A stretch of 64,000 nucleotides of DNA from contig NZ_QENZ01000003.1 of NCBI RefSeq assembly GCF_003096835.1, positions 62,001-126,000 on the forward strand. Reading direction: 5' to 3'. The translations under genes were made by a program, and so were the position numbers. The stretch is from Balneicella halophila (GTDB lineage: Bacteria > Bacteroidota > Bacteroidia > Bacteroidales > Balneicellaceae). The notes beneath the pieces are model-generated. The model did no database searches and had not been told where the DNA came from. It was given only the letters and a program-made list of their open reading frames with translations. Shown here one piece after another: positions 53,448 through 63,028 of the stretch. The stretch's first letter is position 1. Every line of letters starts with the position of its first letter.

Positions 53448-54170
53448 TTATTGCTCCTTACTTTGATTAATTTTTGATAATGTTTCTTTCGAAGCTTCTT
53501 GTTGAGATTTCTTCTTGGAAAGCCCTTCCCCTTCGCCAAAAGGCATATCATCTAGATAGACTTTCGTGTAAAAATAAGGTCGCCCATTTTTTTCAGTCTC
53601 ATCAGTAGAAAAGACCAATTTCTTCTTCTCATGCTGTGCCCACTCTACCAGTTTGCTTTTATAATTTTTGTCATTCTTGATTAAGGCATCAAAGTCAACA
53701 TATTTTTTGATAATTTGCCGAGAGATGATTTTCTTCGTTTTCTCGTAACCTAAATCTAAATAAATAGCACCAACAAGTGCTTCAATACAATTTCCTAAAA
53801 CGTTTTCTGCCAAAGTACCATGATAAACCAAAAATTGTTGCACTCCAAGCAAAAAGCCTAATTGATTTAACTGTTTTCGACCCACTATTTTAGACCGCAA
53901 TTTAGTAAGAAATCCTTCTTTTTGATTTGGATATTTTTCAAATAAAATATCAGCAATGATAGCACCGAGTACAGCATCTCCAAGATACTCTAACCTTTCG
54001 TTATTCAATTTCTGCCCCTCTATATACAATGATGCAGACTTATGACGAAATGCCAAAGCATACAGTTCTCTCTTTCGAGGCTTCTGCCCCAGTAATTGAA
54101 TTAAAAAACCGTAAAAAGCATCTTTTTTAGATTTGCCCTTTACGGTTCTAAATATCTTATGAATTAACAA
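53448..54170 (-). CDS. rnc: Ribonuclease III
   Basis: 240 residues. The RNase III domain contains NERLEYLGDAVLGAIIADILF (signature with the metal-binding Glu and Asp) and NCIEALVGAIYLDLGY. The C-terminal dsRNA-binding domain shows KSKLVEWAQHEKKKL and GEGLSKKKSQQEASKE. It processes rRNA precursors and other dsRNA. It follows fabF by 3 bases; fabF-rnc is a common arrangement. Confidence 0.96.
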   Translation of the reverse strand: MLIHKIFRTVKGKSKKDAFYGFLIQLLGQKPRKRELYALAFRHKSASLYIEGQKLNNERLEYLGDAVLGAIIADILFEKYPNQKEGFLTKLRSKIVGRKQLNQLGFLLGVQQFLVYHGTLAENVLGNCIEALVGAIYLDLGYEKTKKIISRQIIKKYVDFDALIKNDKNYKSKLVEWAQHEKKKLVFSTDETEKNGRPYFYTKVYLDDMPFGEGEGLSKKKSQQEASKETLSKINQSKEQ

Positions 54171-54173
54171 AAC

Positions 54174-55427
54174 TTATGCTTTGAACTTTTTGAATAGAAT
54201 TGATGCATTGTGTCCTCCGAAACCAAAAGTATTGCTAATAGCTACATCCACTGTACGTTTTTGTGCTTCATTTGGAGTAAAGTTAAGCTTATCATCAATT
54301 TCAGGATCTAAATTATCCAAATTGATGGTCGGTGGAACTATATCATTAGCCACTGCATAAATGGAAGCAATAGCTTCAATTGCTCCTGCACCTCCTAATA
54401 GATGACCTGTCATAGATTTTGTAGAACTGATGTTTAAATCATAAGCATGCTCACCAAATGCAAGCTTTATAGCCCGGGGTTCAGCAATATCTCCTAAACC
54501 TGTCGAAGTTCCATGCACATTGATATAATCAACCTCCTCAGGTTTCATTCCTGCATCCTCAACAGCTAAAAGCATTACGTCTTTAGCTCCTTCGCCATCA
54601 GGATGTGGTGCCGTCATGTGATAAGCATCTGCATTGATTCCTACTCCAGCAACTTCTCCATAAATCTTAGCACCTCTTGCTTTGGCATGCTCATAATCTT
54701 CAAGGATTAAAATCCCTGCACCTTCGCCTATAACAAAACCATCTCTATCAACATCGAATGGTCGAGATGCAGACTTAGGATCATCATTTCTTGTAGAAAT
54801 AGCTTTCATGGAGTTAAAACCACCGACACCTGTTTCATTGATAGGTGCTTCTGCTCCACCAGTAACGATAACATCTGCCTTGCCTAAACGAATATAGTTT
54901 ACTGCATCTACAATAGCATTTGCTGATGAAGTACATGCTGAAGTTGTTGTAAAATTTGGTCCTTTCAACCCATGTCTTATAGAAATCAAGCCTCCAGCGA
55001 TATTCCCAATCATTTTAGGAATGAAAAATGGATTAAACTTCGGAGTGCCATCACCTTGAGCAAAATTAGAAACACCATCCATGAAAGTATCAATGCCTCC
55101 TAAACCAACACCAAGAATTACTCCTGCTCTTTTGAGATTTATTTTTTCTAAGTCTAACTGAGAATCTGCGATGGCTTCATCTGCTGCAACCATAGCATAT
55201 TGTGAATAACGATCGTATTTTCGAACTTCTTTTTTATCAAAATAGTCTAAAGGATCGTAATTCTTTATCTCACATGCAAACTGAGTTTTAAATTTTGAAG
55301 CATCAAAACGTGTTATTTTTTGAGCGCCACTGACTCCTTTTATAAGATTCTCTGTGTATTCTTTCCAATTATTTCCAATTGGAGTAAGAGCTCCCATTCC
55401 TGTAACAACTACACGTTTTAATTCCAT
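54174..55427 (-). CDS. fabF: 3-oxoacyl-ACP synthase II
   Basis: 417 residues. The catalytic triad of KAS II is visible: TTSACTSSANAIVDAV (Cys), INVHGTSTGLGD (His) and STKSMTGHLLGGAGAIE (His). It elongates fatty acids with malonyl-ACP. It lies downstream of acpP with an 81-base gap that holds a strong hairpin. Confidence 0.97.
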   Translation of the reverse strand: MELKRVVVTGMGALTPIGNNWKEYTENLIKGVSGAQKITRFDASKFKTQFACEIKNYDPLDYFDKKEVRKYDRYSQYAMVAADEAIADSQLDLEKINLKRAGVILGVGLGGIDTFMDGVSNFAQGDGTPKFNPFFIPKMIGNIAGGLISIRHGLKGPNFTTTSACTSSANAIVDAVNYIRLGKADVIVTGGAEAPINETGVGGFNSMKAISTRNDDPKSASRPFDVDRDGFVIGEGAGILILEDYEHAKARGAKIYGEVAGVGINADAYHMTAPHPDGEGAKDVMLLAVEDAGMKPEEVDYINVHGTSTGLGDIAEPRAIKLAFGEHAYDLNISSTKSMTGHLLGGAGAIEAIASIYAVANDIVPPTINLDNLDPEIDDKLNFTPNEAQKRTVDVAISNTFGFGGHNASILFKKFKA

Positions 55428-55443
55428 AGTTTTTAATTGTTAA

Positions 55444-55471
55444 ATGTCCCTCACCGAACAGTGAGGGACAT
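55444..55471 (-). other. Intercistronic hairpin between acpP and fabF
   Basis: Perfect 11-bp stem ATGTCCCTCAC / GTGAGGGACAT with a 6-base loop and no T-run. It is probably a transcript-stabilising or processing element that lets acpP exceed fabF in expression; attenuation is an alternative. Confidence 0.5.
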
Positions 55472-55508
55472 GAGTTTTCTTGTTTTTAATGACTATGCGT
55501 CGATAAAA

Positions 55509-55745
55509 TTAAGCTTTTGCTTTTTCGATATGAGCAACTGCTTCACCTACAGTAGAGATATTCTCTGCTTGATCATCAGGAATTTCAATATCAAATGCTG
55601 ATTCAAACTCCATGATTAACTCAACTGTATCCAATGAGTCAGCTCCCAAGTCATTGGTAAAGTTAGCATCGTTAGTTACTTCTGACTCATCAACGCCTAG
55701 TTTCTCTACGATGATTTCCTTTACTTTTTCTGCAATTTCAGACAT
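55509..55745 (-). CDS. acpP: Acyl carrier protein
   Basis: 78 residues. [17 protein letters not shown] holds the Ser carrying phosphopantetheine (about 38), and the protein is highly acidic. It shuttles acyl chains in fatty-acid synthesis. Confidence 0.97.
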   Translation of the reverse strand: MSEIAEKVKEIIVEKLGVDESEVTNDANFTNDLGADSLDTVELIMEFESAFDIEIPDDQAENISTVGEAVAHIEKAKA

Positions 55746-55781
55746 AATTTAATTGTTTAGTTCAACTTCTAAAATTTGGGA

Positions 55782-55811
55782 CAAAGATAAACTTTAAATT
55801 TTAAAGTCCAA
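55782..55811 (-). promoter_or_regulatory. Promoter of acpP-fabF-rnc
   Basis: Minus strand TTG, 19 bases, then TATCTTTG, ending 36 bases before the acpP ATG. Confidence 0.75.
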
Positions 55812-55883
55812 TTTTTGAACTTCATCCATAGTGCAAATTTAACTTTTTTTCAGGAAAAACGAAAGAATATTACCTGAATACTC

Positions 55884-57128
55884 TTAATTTGGACTCTGTA
55901 AGTCACTCGGTTTCTTATCAATTAGGTATAATAGGCTATCTCTAGTTTCCATAAAACGCTCTAACAGCTCCCCTTTCAACGGTTTTGAAGGAGGTAATTT
56001 CATTGACAATGGATTGATGTATTTCCCATTTTTAATGACACCATAATGCAAATGCGGTCCAGTGGCACTTCCCGTCATACCAACATAGCCGATAACATCC
56101 CCTTGGCTGACACGTTGTCCTACTTTTAAGCTTTTTACATGGCGTACAAAGTGCATATAAACCGTCGTAAACGTTTTGTTGTGCTTTATCTTCACATAAT
56201 TTCCTGCGCCACCTCTTTGGTAAGCCTTTTTTATCACTGTTCCATTACCAACGCTTCTTACGGGTGTTCCTGTTGGTGCGGCATAATCAACGCCTCGGTG
56301 TGCTCTACGGTATTTTAATACTGGATGTAGTCGACTGCCTGAAAATTTGGAACTAATGCGTGTAAATTTTAATGGCGCTTTTAAAAATGCTTTGTGCAGA
56401 CTTGCTCCATTTTCATCAAAATAGCCTTTTGTCTCTCCTTTTTGAAACCAAAAAGCATAATATGTAGAATCTTGATGAGTAAATGATGAGGCTATCGGTT
56501 TAATATTTCCAATTGGCTTACCTTCTACATAATCCTGTGTGTAAGCTATTTTATAGGAGTCGCCTTTTTTAATATTGTAGAAATCAATAGCCCACTGATA
56601 AACAGATGCCATTTCCATCGCTAGGGCAGGTGTCTCTCCGTTTTCAACAAATGAATGCCACAAACTTTTATTGATTGTATTCCCATAAACATCAGTGTGA
56701 TTTTCTTTAGGATGTTGCTCTAAAGATACAGTGATAGAATCCGAAAAATCTATAACAGCATATTCGGATAAGCTTTTTTCATAAATCATATATTGAGGCA
56801 TCGCTGTACTATCATCTGAGCAGAAAAGCAACGAATATTGTTTATCCGCACGGATATTTCTGACATTAAAGATATTCTCAGAACGTTCGACCAAACGATG
56901 AACAATAGCTGATGAAACATTATATCTGCCTAAAATATCTGATAAAGTCTCATTGGATCTTACGGTGTCTATCACTACACGATATTCATCTATTGGAAAT
57001 CCGTATTTTATTCTTGACTGTGACTCTTCTTCAACAATTTCTTCTTTTACTTGACCTTGTTTATTGCAACTGCTTAAAACTGAAACAATTATTATTAGTA
57101 TAATTGCGATTCGCCAATTTCTATTCAT
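55884..57128 (-). CDS. M23 family metallopeptidase, lipoprotein
   Basis: 414 residues with lipobox LSSC. The middle contains LysM/OapA-like regions (VRSNETLSDILGRYNVSS). The C-terminal LytM domain has HRGVDYAAPTGTPV (HxxxD zinc ligands) and GSATGPHLHYGV (HxH). It cleaves peptidoglycan cross-links or regulates amidases in the periplasm. It follows the YitT gene by 17 bases. Confidence 0.92.
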   Translation of the reverse strand: MNRNWRIAIILIIIVSVLSSCNKQGQVKEEIVEEESQSRIKYGFPIDEYRVVIDTVRSNETLSDILGRYNVSSAIVHRLVERSENIFNVRNIRADKQYSLLFCSDDSTAMPQYMIYEKSLSEYAVIDFSDSITVSLEQHPKENHTDVYGNTINKSLWHSFVENGETPALAMEMASVYQWAIDFYNIKKGDSYKIAYTQDYVEGKPIGNIKPIASSFTHQDSTYYAFWFQKGETKGYFDENGASLHKAFLKAPLKFTRISSKFSGSRLHPVLKYRRAHRGVDYAAPTGTPVRSVGNGTVIKKAYQRGGAGNYVKIKHNKTFTTVYMHFVRHVKSLKVGQRVSQGDVIGYVGMTGSATGPHLHYGVIKNGKYINPLSMKLPPSKPLKGELLERFMETRDSLLYLIDKKPSDLQSPN

Positions 57129-57145
57129 TCGTATTCTCTTTTTTA

Positions 57146-58024
57146 CTATCTTATTAATTCAAATCCATTTCCATAAACTCCATTTACGATATTCATAGAA
57201 ACAAAAGCTTTATCATCAACTTCCTTTACGACTCTAAAAATCTGTCGGTTCTCCACCTTTCGTGTCAATACCATCACAATCTTCTTGTCTTTTTTAGTGT
57301 ACCAACCATAGGAATCAATTAAAGAAACTCCCCTACCAATTTCTTCACTAATTCGATTAGCCATCTCTTCATGTTTTTCGGTAAATATAAAAAATTGTAC
57401 AGATTGTTTACGCCCTTCGATGACTAAATCGACAAAATAAGCCGTCATTGCTAAAGCAACAAATCCATAAATCACCGAAATTGGGTTCTCTACTACGAAA
57501 AATGATGAGGATACGATAAGTATATCTACGTATAATATCGTACGACCTAAGGGTACATTCCAGTAATGATTAGCAATAAGAGCAATAATATCTGTGCCTC
57601 CTGTACTTCCTCCTTGGGCAATAGCAATTCCCACTCCAGCACCGGTGCACATTCCGCCTATTATGGCAACCAAAAGTGGCTCTGTATTGGCTAAAGTCTG
57701 AAAAATCTCAGGCGTAGCAAACAACTGTCCAACAAATAAGAATACGAACGTAACTACGATGGCAAAAACTGTTTTAATGCCAAATTTAGGCCCAAAAAGT
57801 TTCATCCCAATTGCAACCAACACTCCGTTGATAATCACAAAAGGTATCGCTACAGGAATAGTTCCTCCGGAATAGAAATAAACGAGCGACGCGATACCCG
57901 TGACTCCACCACCAACCACCTCGGCAGGTATTAGGAAGAATATTACACCTGTGGTGTATAACAATAAGGAAAGTGTAATGACTACATAGTCCTTAATTTC
58001 TGTAAAGAGATTATTGCTCTTCAT
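57146..58024 (-). CDS. YitT family membrane protein
   Basis: 292 residues: about six membrane helices (YitT_membrane region, with GGVTGIASLVYF and AQGGSTGGTDIIALIANHYW) and a soluble C-terminal DUF2179 domain (FFIFTEKHEEMANRISEEIGRGVSLIDSYGWYT). Function unknown. Three bases separate it from leuS, so leuS-yitT-M23 is likely one operon. Confidence 0.9.
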   Translation of the reverse strand: MKSNNLFTEIKDYVVITLSLLLYTTGVIFFLIPAEVVGGGVTGIASLVYFYSGGTIPVAIPFVIINGVLVAIGMKLFGPKFGIKTVFAIVVTFVFLFVGQLFATPEIFQTLANTEPLLVAIIGGMCTGAGVGIAIAQGGSTGGTDIIALIANHYWNVPLGRTILYVDILIVSSSFFVVENPISVIYGFVALAMTAYFVDLVIEGRKQSVQFFIFTEKHEEMANRISEEIGRGVSLIDSYGWYTKKDKKIVMVLTRKVENRQIFRVVKEVDDKAFVSMNIVNGVYGNGFELIR

Positions 58025-58027
58025 TTT

Positions 58028-60871
58028 CTAAAATACAATATTTATAATTTTTTTAGGCACATAAATGATTTTTTTAGGAGTTTTCCCACCTAGCCATTTT
58101 TGTGTTTCCTCATCTGCCAATATTATTGACTCCACATCATCTCTTGAAACTGAAACATCAAGCTCACGTTTAAAACGCATTTTCCCGTTAAATGATACTG
58201 GATAACTATAAGTGTCATCTTGTAAATACTTTTCTTCAAAAACAGGGAAAGTTGCATAACTAATAGAATCCTTATGCCCTAGCTTCTCCCAAAGTTCTTC
58301 TGCCAAGTGTGGAGCATAAGGCGATATGAGTATCGCTAAAGGCTCTAAAATTGCACGTTTATTACACTTCATTCGCGTAAATTCGTTAACAGCAATCATA
58401 AAATGGCTCACTGAAGTATTGAACGAAAAATGATCCATATCATCTTGCACTTTCTTGATCATTTGGTGAAGCACTTTCAATTCTTCTTTTGTAGGCTCAG
58501 CATCAGATACTTCAAACTGCTCATTGGTATGATATAATCTCCATAGCTTCCTTATGAATCCTGAAACACCACTCAACCCTTGTGTGTTCCAAGGCTTAGA
58601 TTGCTCTAAGGGACCGAGAAACATTTCATACAGACGTAAAGCATCCGCTCCATAATCTTCACAGATATCATCTGGATTCACCACATTGTACCAGCGCTTT
58701 GACATCTTTTCCACCTCACGACCGACAATATATTTACCGTCCTCTAAAATAAACTCAGCATCTTCGAACTCAGGCATCCATTTTTTCAACCCTTCCACAT
58801 CAAGAACATCTCCTTGCCCTACTAAGTTTACATCTACACGCAAAGGGTCGGTTTCATATTGCTCTTTTAATCCGTTCGATACATACTGATTCGTTCCCCT
58901 CACACGATATACCAATGCAGAAGTTCCTAAAATCATTCCTTGGTTGATTAATTTTTTCGCATATTCATCTTTAGGGACTAAACCACAATCGTACAAGAAC
59001 TTTTGCCAAAAACGACTGTATAATAAATGCCCAGTGGCATGCTCACTACCTCCGAGATACAAATCAACATCTTTCCAATAATTCAAAGCCTCTTTTGATG
59101 CAAACTCTTGATCATTATTGGCATCCATATATCTAAGGAAATACCAAGAAGAACCTGCCCAGCCAGGCATGGTATTCAATTCCAAAGGGAAAACAGTTTT
59201 ATCATCTATCAGGTCATTGCTAACCACCTTATTTTTATTGGTATCCCATGCCCAATTTTTCGCACGTCCTAATGGTGGATCTCCTGCCTCTGTGGGCAAG
59301 TATTCATCAATTTCCGGCAGTACTAAAGGTAAGCATTCTTCTGGGAGCATCTTCGGCATCCTATCAGCATAATAAACAGGAAAAGGCTCGCCCCAATAAC
59401 GTTGGCGAGAAAAAACAGCATCACGCAGTCGGTAATTTGTTTTTTGTTCTCCAGCCCCTATTTCTTCAAGTTTAGCTATTACTTTTGGCATGGATTCAGT
59501 GACAGATAAACCATTTAAGAACTCTGAATTTGCTAAAGTCGCTTCTTTACTGTCACAAGCACCCTCACTTAGGTCTGCCCCTTCAAATATATTTGGAATA
59601 GGAATATTGAAATGCTTAGCAAAATCATAATCTCTTTGATCACCCGCAGGAACTGCCATTACTGCACCAGTACCATAACCGGCTAATACATAATCTCCAA
59701 TCCAAATAGGCACTTCATCACCGGTAAGAGGGTGGATAGCATATGCCCCTGTAAACTGTCCTGTAATACGTTTAACCTCTGCCATTCGCTCTCTTTCAGA
59801 ACGCTTTGAGGTCTCATAAATGTAGTTTTCTACATCTTCTTTGTACTCTGAGGTTGTTATCTCTCTTACTAGTTCATGTTCTGGAGCTAAAACCATAAAA
59901 CTGACACCAAACAAAGTATCAGGTCGCGTGGTAAATACTTCTATAATTTCATCGCTACCTTTTATCGAGAAGTTGACGGATGCACCGTGTGATTTTCCAA
60001 TCCAATTACGTTGTGCATCTTTTAAAGCATCAGTCCAGTCTATGGTTTCCAAGCCTTGCAACAGGCGTTCTGCATAAGCAGAAATTCGCATGCTCCATTG
60101 TTTCATTTTCTTGCGAACTACAGGATAACCACCACGCTCAGAAACACCATTTACGACTTCATCATTGGCTAAAACGGTTCCTAATTCTGGGCACCAGTTT
60201 ACTTCAGTTTCTGCGAGGTATGTCAGTCTATACTGTAGCAAAATCTCTTCCTTCCTTTTTTCGGAGAAATTCTTCCATTCGTTTGCTGAAAATTGGGGAG
60301 TATCTGCATCACAGGCTGCATTGATTCTCAAATTTCCTTCTTTTGAAAAGATTTCTGCCAATTCGGCAATAGGACGTGCCTTTTGAGCATTATTATCAAA
60401 ATAATGATTGTATAGTTGAATAAAAATCCATTGTGTCCATCGATAATATGATGGATCTGATGTCCGATATTTTCGTGACCAATCAAAGGAAAGTCCTAAG
60501 CGCTTGAGTTGTTTCTCATACCCCGGAATTTTATTTCCTGCTTTATCAACACCTCCATTAATATTCACCATAGTAGTGATTGCAGGATGTTGACCTGTTT
60601 GTATAGCGTATTGTTCTGCAGGAAGTCCAAAAGAATCGTAACCCATAGGATGCAAAACATTGAATCCATGCAGTCTTTTGTATCTTGCATAAATATCTGA
60701 CGCAATATACCCTAAAGGATGTCCTACATGCAATCCAGCTCCTGATGGATAGGGAAACATATCTAACACATAATATTTAGGTTTTTCAGAATTATTTTCT
60801 GCTTGGAAAACTTGATGATTTTCCCAATACTTTTGCCACTTTTTTTCTACTTCAATAAAATTATATTCCAT
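58028..60871 (-). CDS. leuS: Leucine-tRNA ligase
   Basis: 947 residues from ATG 60871 (MEYNFIEVEKKWQKYWE); three residues further upstream are possible. The class I HIGH motif appears as HVGHPLGY and KMSKS as EKMSKRW. The CP1 editing domain contains TTRPDTLFGVSFMVLAPEH and GTGAVMAVPAGDQRDYDFA. Before KMSKR there is an insertion of about 80 residues (LVYRVRGTNQ...EDGKYIVGR) that I associate with Bacteroidota LeuRS and that accounts for the length above the E. coli 860. It charges tRNA-Leu; a tRNA-Leu gene lies nearby. Confidence 0.97.
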   Translation of the reverse strand: MEYNFIEVEKKWQKYWENHQVFQAENNSEKPKYYVLDMFPYPSGAGLHVGHPLGYIASDIYARYKRLHGFNVLHPMGYDSFGLPAEQYAIQTGQHPAITTMVNINGGVDKAGNKIPGYEKQLKRLGLSFDWSRKYRTSDPSYYRWTQWIFIQLYNHYFDNNAQKARPIAELAEIFSKEGNLRINAACDADTPQFSANEWKNFSEKRKEEILLQYRLTYLAETEVNWCPELGTVLANDEVVNGVSERGGYPVVRKKMKQWSMRISAYAERLLQGLETIDWTDALKDAQRNWIGKSHGASVNFSIKGSDEIIEVFTTRPDTLFGVSFMVLAPEHELVREITTSEYKEDVENYIYETSKRSERERMAEVKRITGQFTGAYAIHPLTGDEVPIWIGDYVLAGYGTGAVMAVPAGDQRDYDFAKHFNIPIPNIFEGADLSEGACDSKEATLANSEFLNGLSVTESMPKVIAKLEEIGAGEQKTNYRLRDAVFSRQRYWGEPFPVYYADRMPKMLPEECLPLVLPEIDEYLPTEAGDPPLGRAKNWAWDTNKNKVVSNDLIDDKTVFPLELNTMPGWAGSSWYFLRYMDANNDQEFASKEALNYWKDVDLYLGGSEHATGHLLYSRFWQKFLYDCGLVPKDEYAKKLINQGMILGTSALVYRVRGTNQYVSNGLKEQYETDPLRVDVNLVGQGDVLDVEGLKKWMPEFEDAEFILEDGKYIVGREVEKMSKRWYNVVNPDDICEDYGADALRLYEMFLGPLEQSKPWNTQGLSGVSGFIRKLWRLYHTNEQFEVSDAEPTKEELKVLHQMIKKVQDDMDHFSFNTSVSHFMIAVNEFTRMKCNKRAILEPLAILISPYAPHLAEELWEKLGHKDSISYATFPVFEEKYLQDDTYSYPVSFNGKMRFKRELDVSVSRDDVESIILADEETQKWLGGKTPKKIIYVPKKIINIVF

Positions 60872-60902
60872 GATTTTCAAAAATATTTCTCATAGTTTCA
60901 TG

Positions 60903-60910
60903 CAAAGGTA
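60903..60910 (-). promoter_or_regulatory. -7 box of leuS
   Basis: Minus strand TACCTTTG (TAnnTTTG), 31 bases before the ATG. Confidence 0.6.
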
Positions 60911-60962
60911 CGTTATTTGTAATATATTTTGCGCTGGATTATGGATATTTAGAGTTTTATAA

Positions 60963-60970
60963 TAATTTTG
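60963..60970 (+). promoter_or_regulatory. -7 box of tRNA-Arg
   Basis: TAATTTTG, 11 bases before the tRNA 5' end. Confidence 0.55.
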
Positions 60971-60981
60971 CAAAATAATAA

Positions 60982-61055
60982 GGCTCCGTAGTTCAGCTGA
61001 ATAGAACGTCAGATTCCGGTTCTGAAGGTCACGGGTTTGAATCCCGTCGGAGTCT
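60982..61055 (+). tRNA. tRNA-Arg (anticodon CCG)
   Basis: 74 bases. The acceptor GGCTCCG pairs with CGGAGTC (one G-T). The anticodon stem TCAGA/TCTGA encloses loop TTCCGGT, giving CCG. The T arm is ACGGGTTTGAATCCCGT. The base after the acceptor is T, unusual for Arg. CCA is not encoded. The DUF1573 gene follows by 35 bases. Confidence 0.93.
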
Positions 61056-61090
61056 CACGTTAAACATAAAGTATAATAAAATCATTAATT

Positions 61091-61516
61091 ATGAAAAGAA
61101 GTATTTTAATTGCAATTGCATTGTTCGCAGGTCTATCCTTTGCTATTGCACAAGACCAAAACACTAATAAGCCTGCACCAAAGTCAGAATCAAGCTTAGA
61201 ATGGTTAAACCCTGTTGCTGATTTAGGTGAAATTCCAAGAGGCATTCCTGCTACTGCAACTTATGAATTTATCAATAATGGTGATAGGCCTGTAAGAATT
61301 ACGAACGTAAGAACTTCATGTGGTTGTACTAGTAAAAAATATACTAAAGAGCCGGTAAAACCAGGTGAAAAAGGAGAGGTATTAGCAACTTACAATGCTG
61401 CTAGCTTAGGAACTTTCCAAAAAACAATCACTGTAACTACCAACGAAGGTTCTCAAAGAAAAGTTCTAAGAATCAAAGGAAAAGTAGTGAACAAAACAGA
61501 CGAAGCTAAGAAGTAA
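61091..61516 (+). CDS. DUF1573 exported protein
   Basis: 141 residues with a cleavable signal peptide (ends LSFAIAQ). The DUF1573 immunoglobulin-like domain reads ADLGEIPRGIPATATYEFINNGDRPVRITNVRTSCGCTSKKY, with the family's CGC motif. DUF1573 proteins are periplasmic Bacteroidota proteins of unknown role. It may be co-transcribed with tRNA-Arg, as no other promoter was seen. Confidence 0.9.
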   Translation: MKRSILIAIALFAGLSFAIAQDQNTNKPAPKSESSLEWLNPVADLGEIPRGIPATATYEFINNGDRPVRITNVRTSCGCTSKKYTKEPVKPGEKGEVLATYNAASLGTFQKTITVTTNEGSQRKVLRIKGKVVNKTDEAKK

Positions 61517-61544
61517 CAACTGTAAAATAATTTCGATTAAAGAG

Positions 61545-61578
61545 AGCATTAAGGTAATCCACTTTAATGCTTTTTTTA
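61545..61578. terminator. Bidirectional terminator after DUF1573
   Basis: AGCATTAA / TTAATGCT with an 11-base loop, then TTTTTTT on the plus strand; it reaches the 3' end of the minus-strand gene. Confidence 0.75.
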
Positions 61579-62202
61579 TTCATAGAAATCAGCTATTTCT
61601 TGCAATAAGGAAGCATAAGCTGTACGCATTTTAAGGTTTTGATTCATCATTTGATAAACTTTTTTATCTCTCACTCCAACTTTTAGCAATACACGTTGCA
61701 TACATTTTTCAAGATAGCTCCCTTTTCTAACCTCTATTCGCATGATGCTTTGTAAAATATGGGTAGAGAATAAGTTGGGCAAATAACCTAAGGATAAAAT
61801 GGCAAAAATATGCAAGACCTCTTCATCATCATTCAACCACCGATGGATGTACGAATCAATATCAGGCAAACGCCTTAATAATTGTCGGGTAATCTGCTCC
61901 CACAGTTCAGGCGTATTCGCAACAAGGATATTAGCCTCCAATTCTTTAACCTCTACTTTATCTGGTTCTTCTAGCATAGCTGCCATAATGGTTTGTTCTC
62001 TTCCCCCAAATTCCCAAAATAATCGGGCTAACTCATGAGATGGCGCATAGTCAGATGCTATGGATTCTAAAAATACGATAGGTACTCCAAGTGACTTTTT
62101 ATAAGTTGCACCATATTCTTTGTGCATTTCACGAATTTCACCATCTCTATGGTTAAAAATCCGTTTATTAATTTCCGTAAATAATTCTCGTAAAGGCTTC
62201 AT
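61576..62202 (-). CDS. HEAT-repeat-like protein, possibly AlkD-related
   Basis: 208 residues from ATG 62202; the ATG three codons upstream lies inside the -7 box. All-helical: GVPIVFLESIASDYAPSHELARLFWEFGGREQTIMAAMLEE resembles the start of AlkD-type DNA alkylation repair proteins, with further helical pairs following. The AlkD catalytic Trp/Asp/Arg set is not evident to me, so glycosylase activity is doubtful. Stands alone. Confidence 0.6.
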   Translation of the reverse strand: MKPLRELFTEINKRIFNHRDGEIREMHKEYGATYKKSLGVPIVFLESIASDYAPSHELARLFWEFGGREQTIMAAMLEEPDKVEVKELEANILVANTPELWEQITRQLLRRLPDIDSYIHRWLNDDEEVLHIFAILSLGYLPNLFSTHILQSIMRIEVRKGSYLEKCMQRVLLKVGVRDKKVYQMMNQNLKMRTAYASLLQEIADFYE

Positions 62203-62208
62203 AAGAAA

Positions 62209-62216
62209 CAAAAATA
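62209..62216 (-). promoter_or_regulatory. -7 box 6 bases before the HEAT-like gene
   Basis: Minus strand TATTTTTG, 6 bases before ATG 62202; implies a leaderless mRNA. Confidence 0.45.
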
Positions 62217-62271
62217 ATAAATTATTTGCTCAAAAAACAAGGATCTTTTAATCTATCTAAAGAAAAATATG

Positions 62272-62279
62272 TATATTTG
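62272..62279 (+). promoter_or_regulatory. -7 box of tRNA-His
   Basis: TATATTTG, 14 bases before the tRNA. Confidence 0.55.
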
Positions 62280-62293
62280 CACCCGATAAAAAT

Positions 62294-62368
62294 GGTAGGC
62301 GTAGCTCAGTTGGTTAGAGCGCTGGATTGTGGTTCCAGAGGTCGCCGGTTCGACCCCGGTCGCTTACC
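62294..62368 (+). tRNA. tRNA-His (anticodon GTG)
   Basis: 75 bases including the encoded G-1, which pairs with C73, the His identity element. The acceptor GTAGGCG pairs with CGCTTAC (one G-T). The anticodon stem CTGGA/TCCAG encloses loop TTGTGGT, giving GTG. The T arm is GCCGGTTCGACCCCGGT. Confidence 0.95.
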
Positions 62369-62371
62369 CTC

Positions 62372-62405
62372 AAAGCTTGTAGCAAAATGTTACAAGCTTT
62401 TTTTT
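62372..62405 (+). terminator. Terminator of tRNA-His
   Basis: AAAGCTTGTA / TACAAGCTTT, 10-bp stem with a 9-base loop, then a T-run. Confidence 0.9.
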
Positions 62406-62466
62406 ATTTCTTTAGCATACTATTTTTTCTTTATTTTGCATTAACGTTTCATTTTTTAAGAAGGCT

Positions 62467-62925
62467 ATGTTGAAATATTATTTTACGAAAAATAAATCCT
62501 TGTGGGGATTGTTTCTTCCCATCATACTTATCGGGCTTTATTCCTGTACAGATGATGATTTTGTTAAGGACTTTAACTATGTATCTATCCCTATAAATAG
62601 CGTTGACATTCCTGATACAATCTTTCTAGACCAGAAAACCACATTTACTGCGCACTCATTAATAAAGCAAGGTTGCCAGGTATATTTAACTATGGACTAC
62701 GTAACTTTTGGGAAACAGATAATATCTACGGCTAAAGCAATAGAACATGAGGATCAAGATTGTGGAGAACTTACAGATCTTACGTTAAATATTGACTTCA
62801 CGCCGAATAACATTGGATCATACACTTTTTTGTTTTGGGCTGGTGAGAATCCCACTACTGAAGTTGACAAGTACATCACTAAAGAAATTTTTGTGAAGGC
62901 TAAAAATACACAGGCTGTAGAATAA
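62467..62925 (+). CDS. Lipoprotein of unknown function (paralogue A)
   Basis: 152 residues. The signal segment ends in lipobox LYSC, followed by TDDDF, an acidic start typical of surface-exposed Bacteroidota lipoproteins. The body is one beta-rich domain: SIPINSVDIPDT, CQVYLTMDY, ISTAKAIEHEDQDCGEL, IDFTPNNIGSYTFLFWAG and YITKEIFVK. The same blocks occur in the next gene, so the two are tandem paralogues. No known family recognised. Confidence 0.75.
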   Translation: MLKYYFTKNKSLWGLFLPIILIGLYSCTDDDFVKDFNYVSIPINSVDIPDTIFLDQKTTFTAHSLIKQGCQVYLTMDYVTFGKQIISTAKAIEHEDQDCGELTDLTLNIDFTPNNIGSYTFLFWAGENPTTEVDKYITKEIFVKAKNTQAVE

Positions 62926-63028
62926 TATTTATAGACTATCAATTCCGATATTTTTTCTGACTTTAGACGCAACCTTTTGCATTTTTTCACGTCTATACTA
63001 TAGATTTTAATTTTAAAAGCTAAATGAT

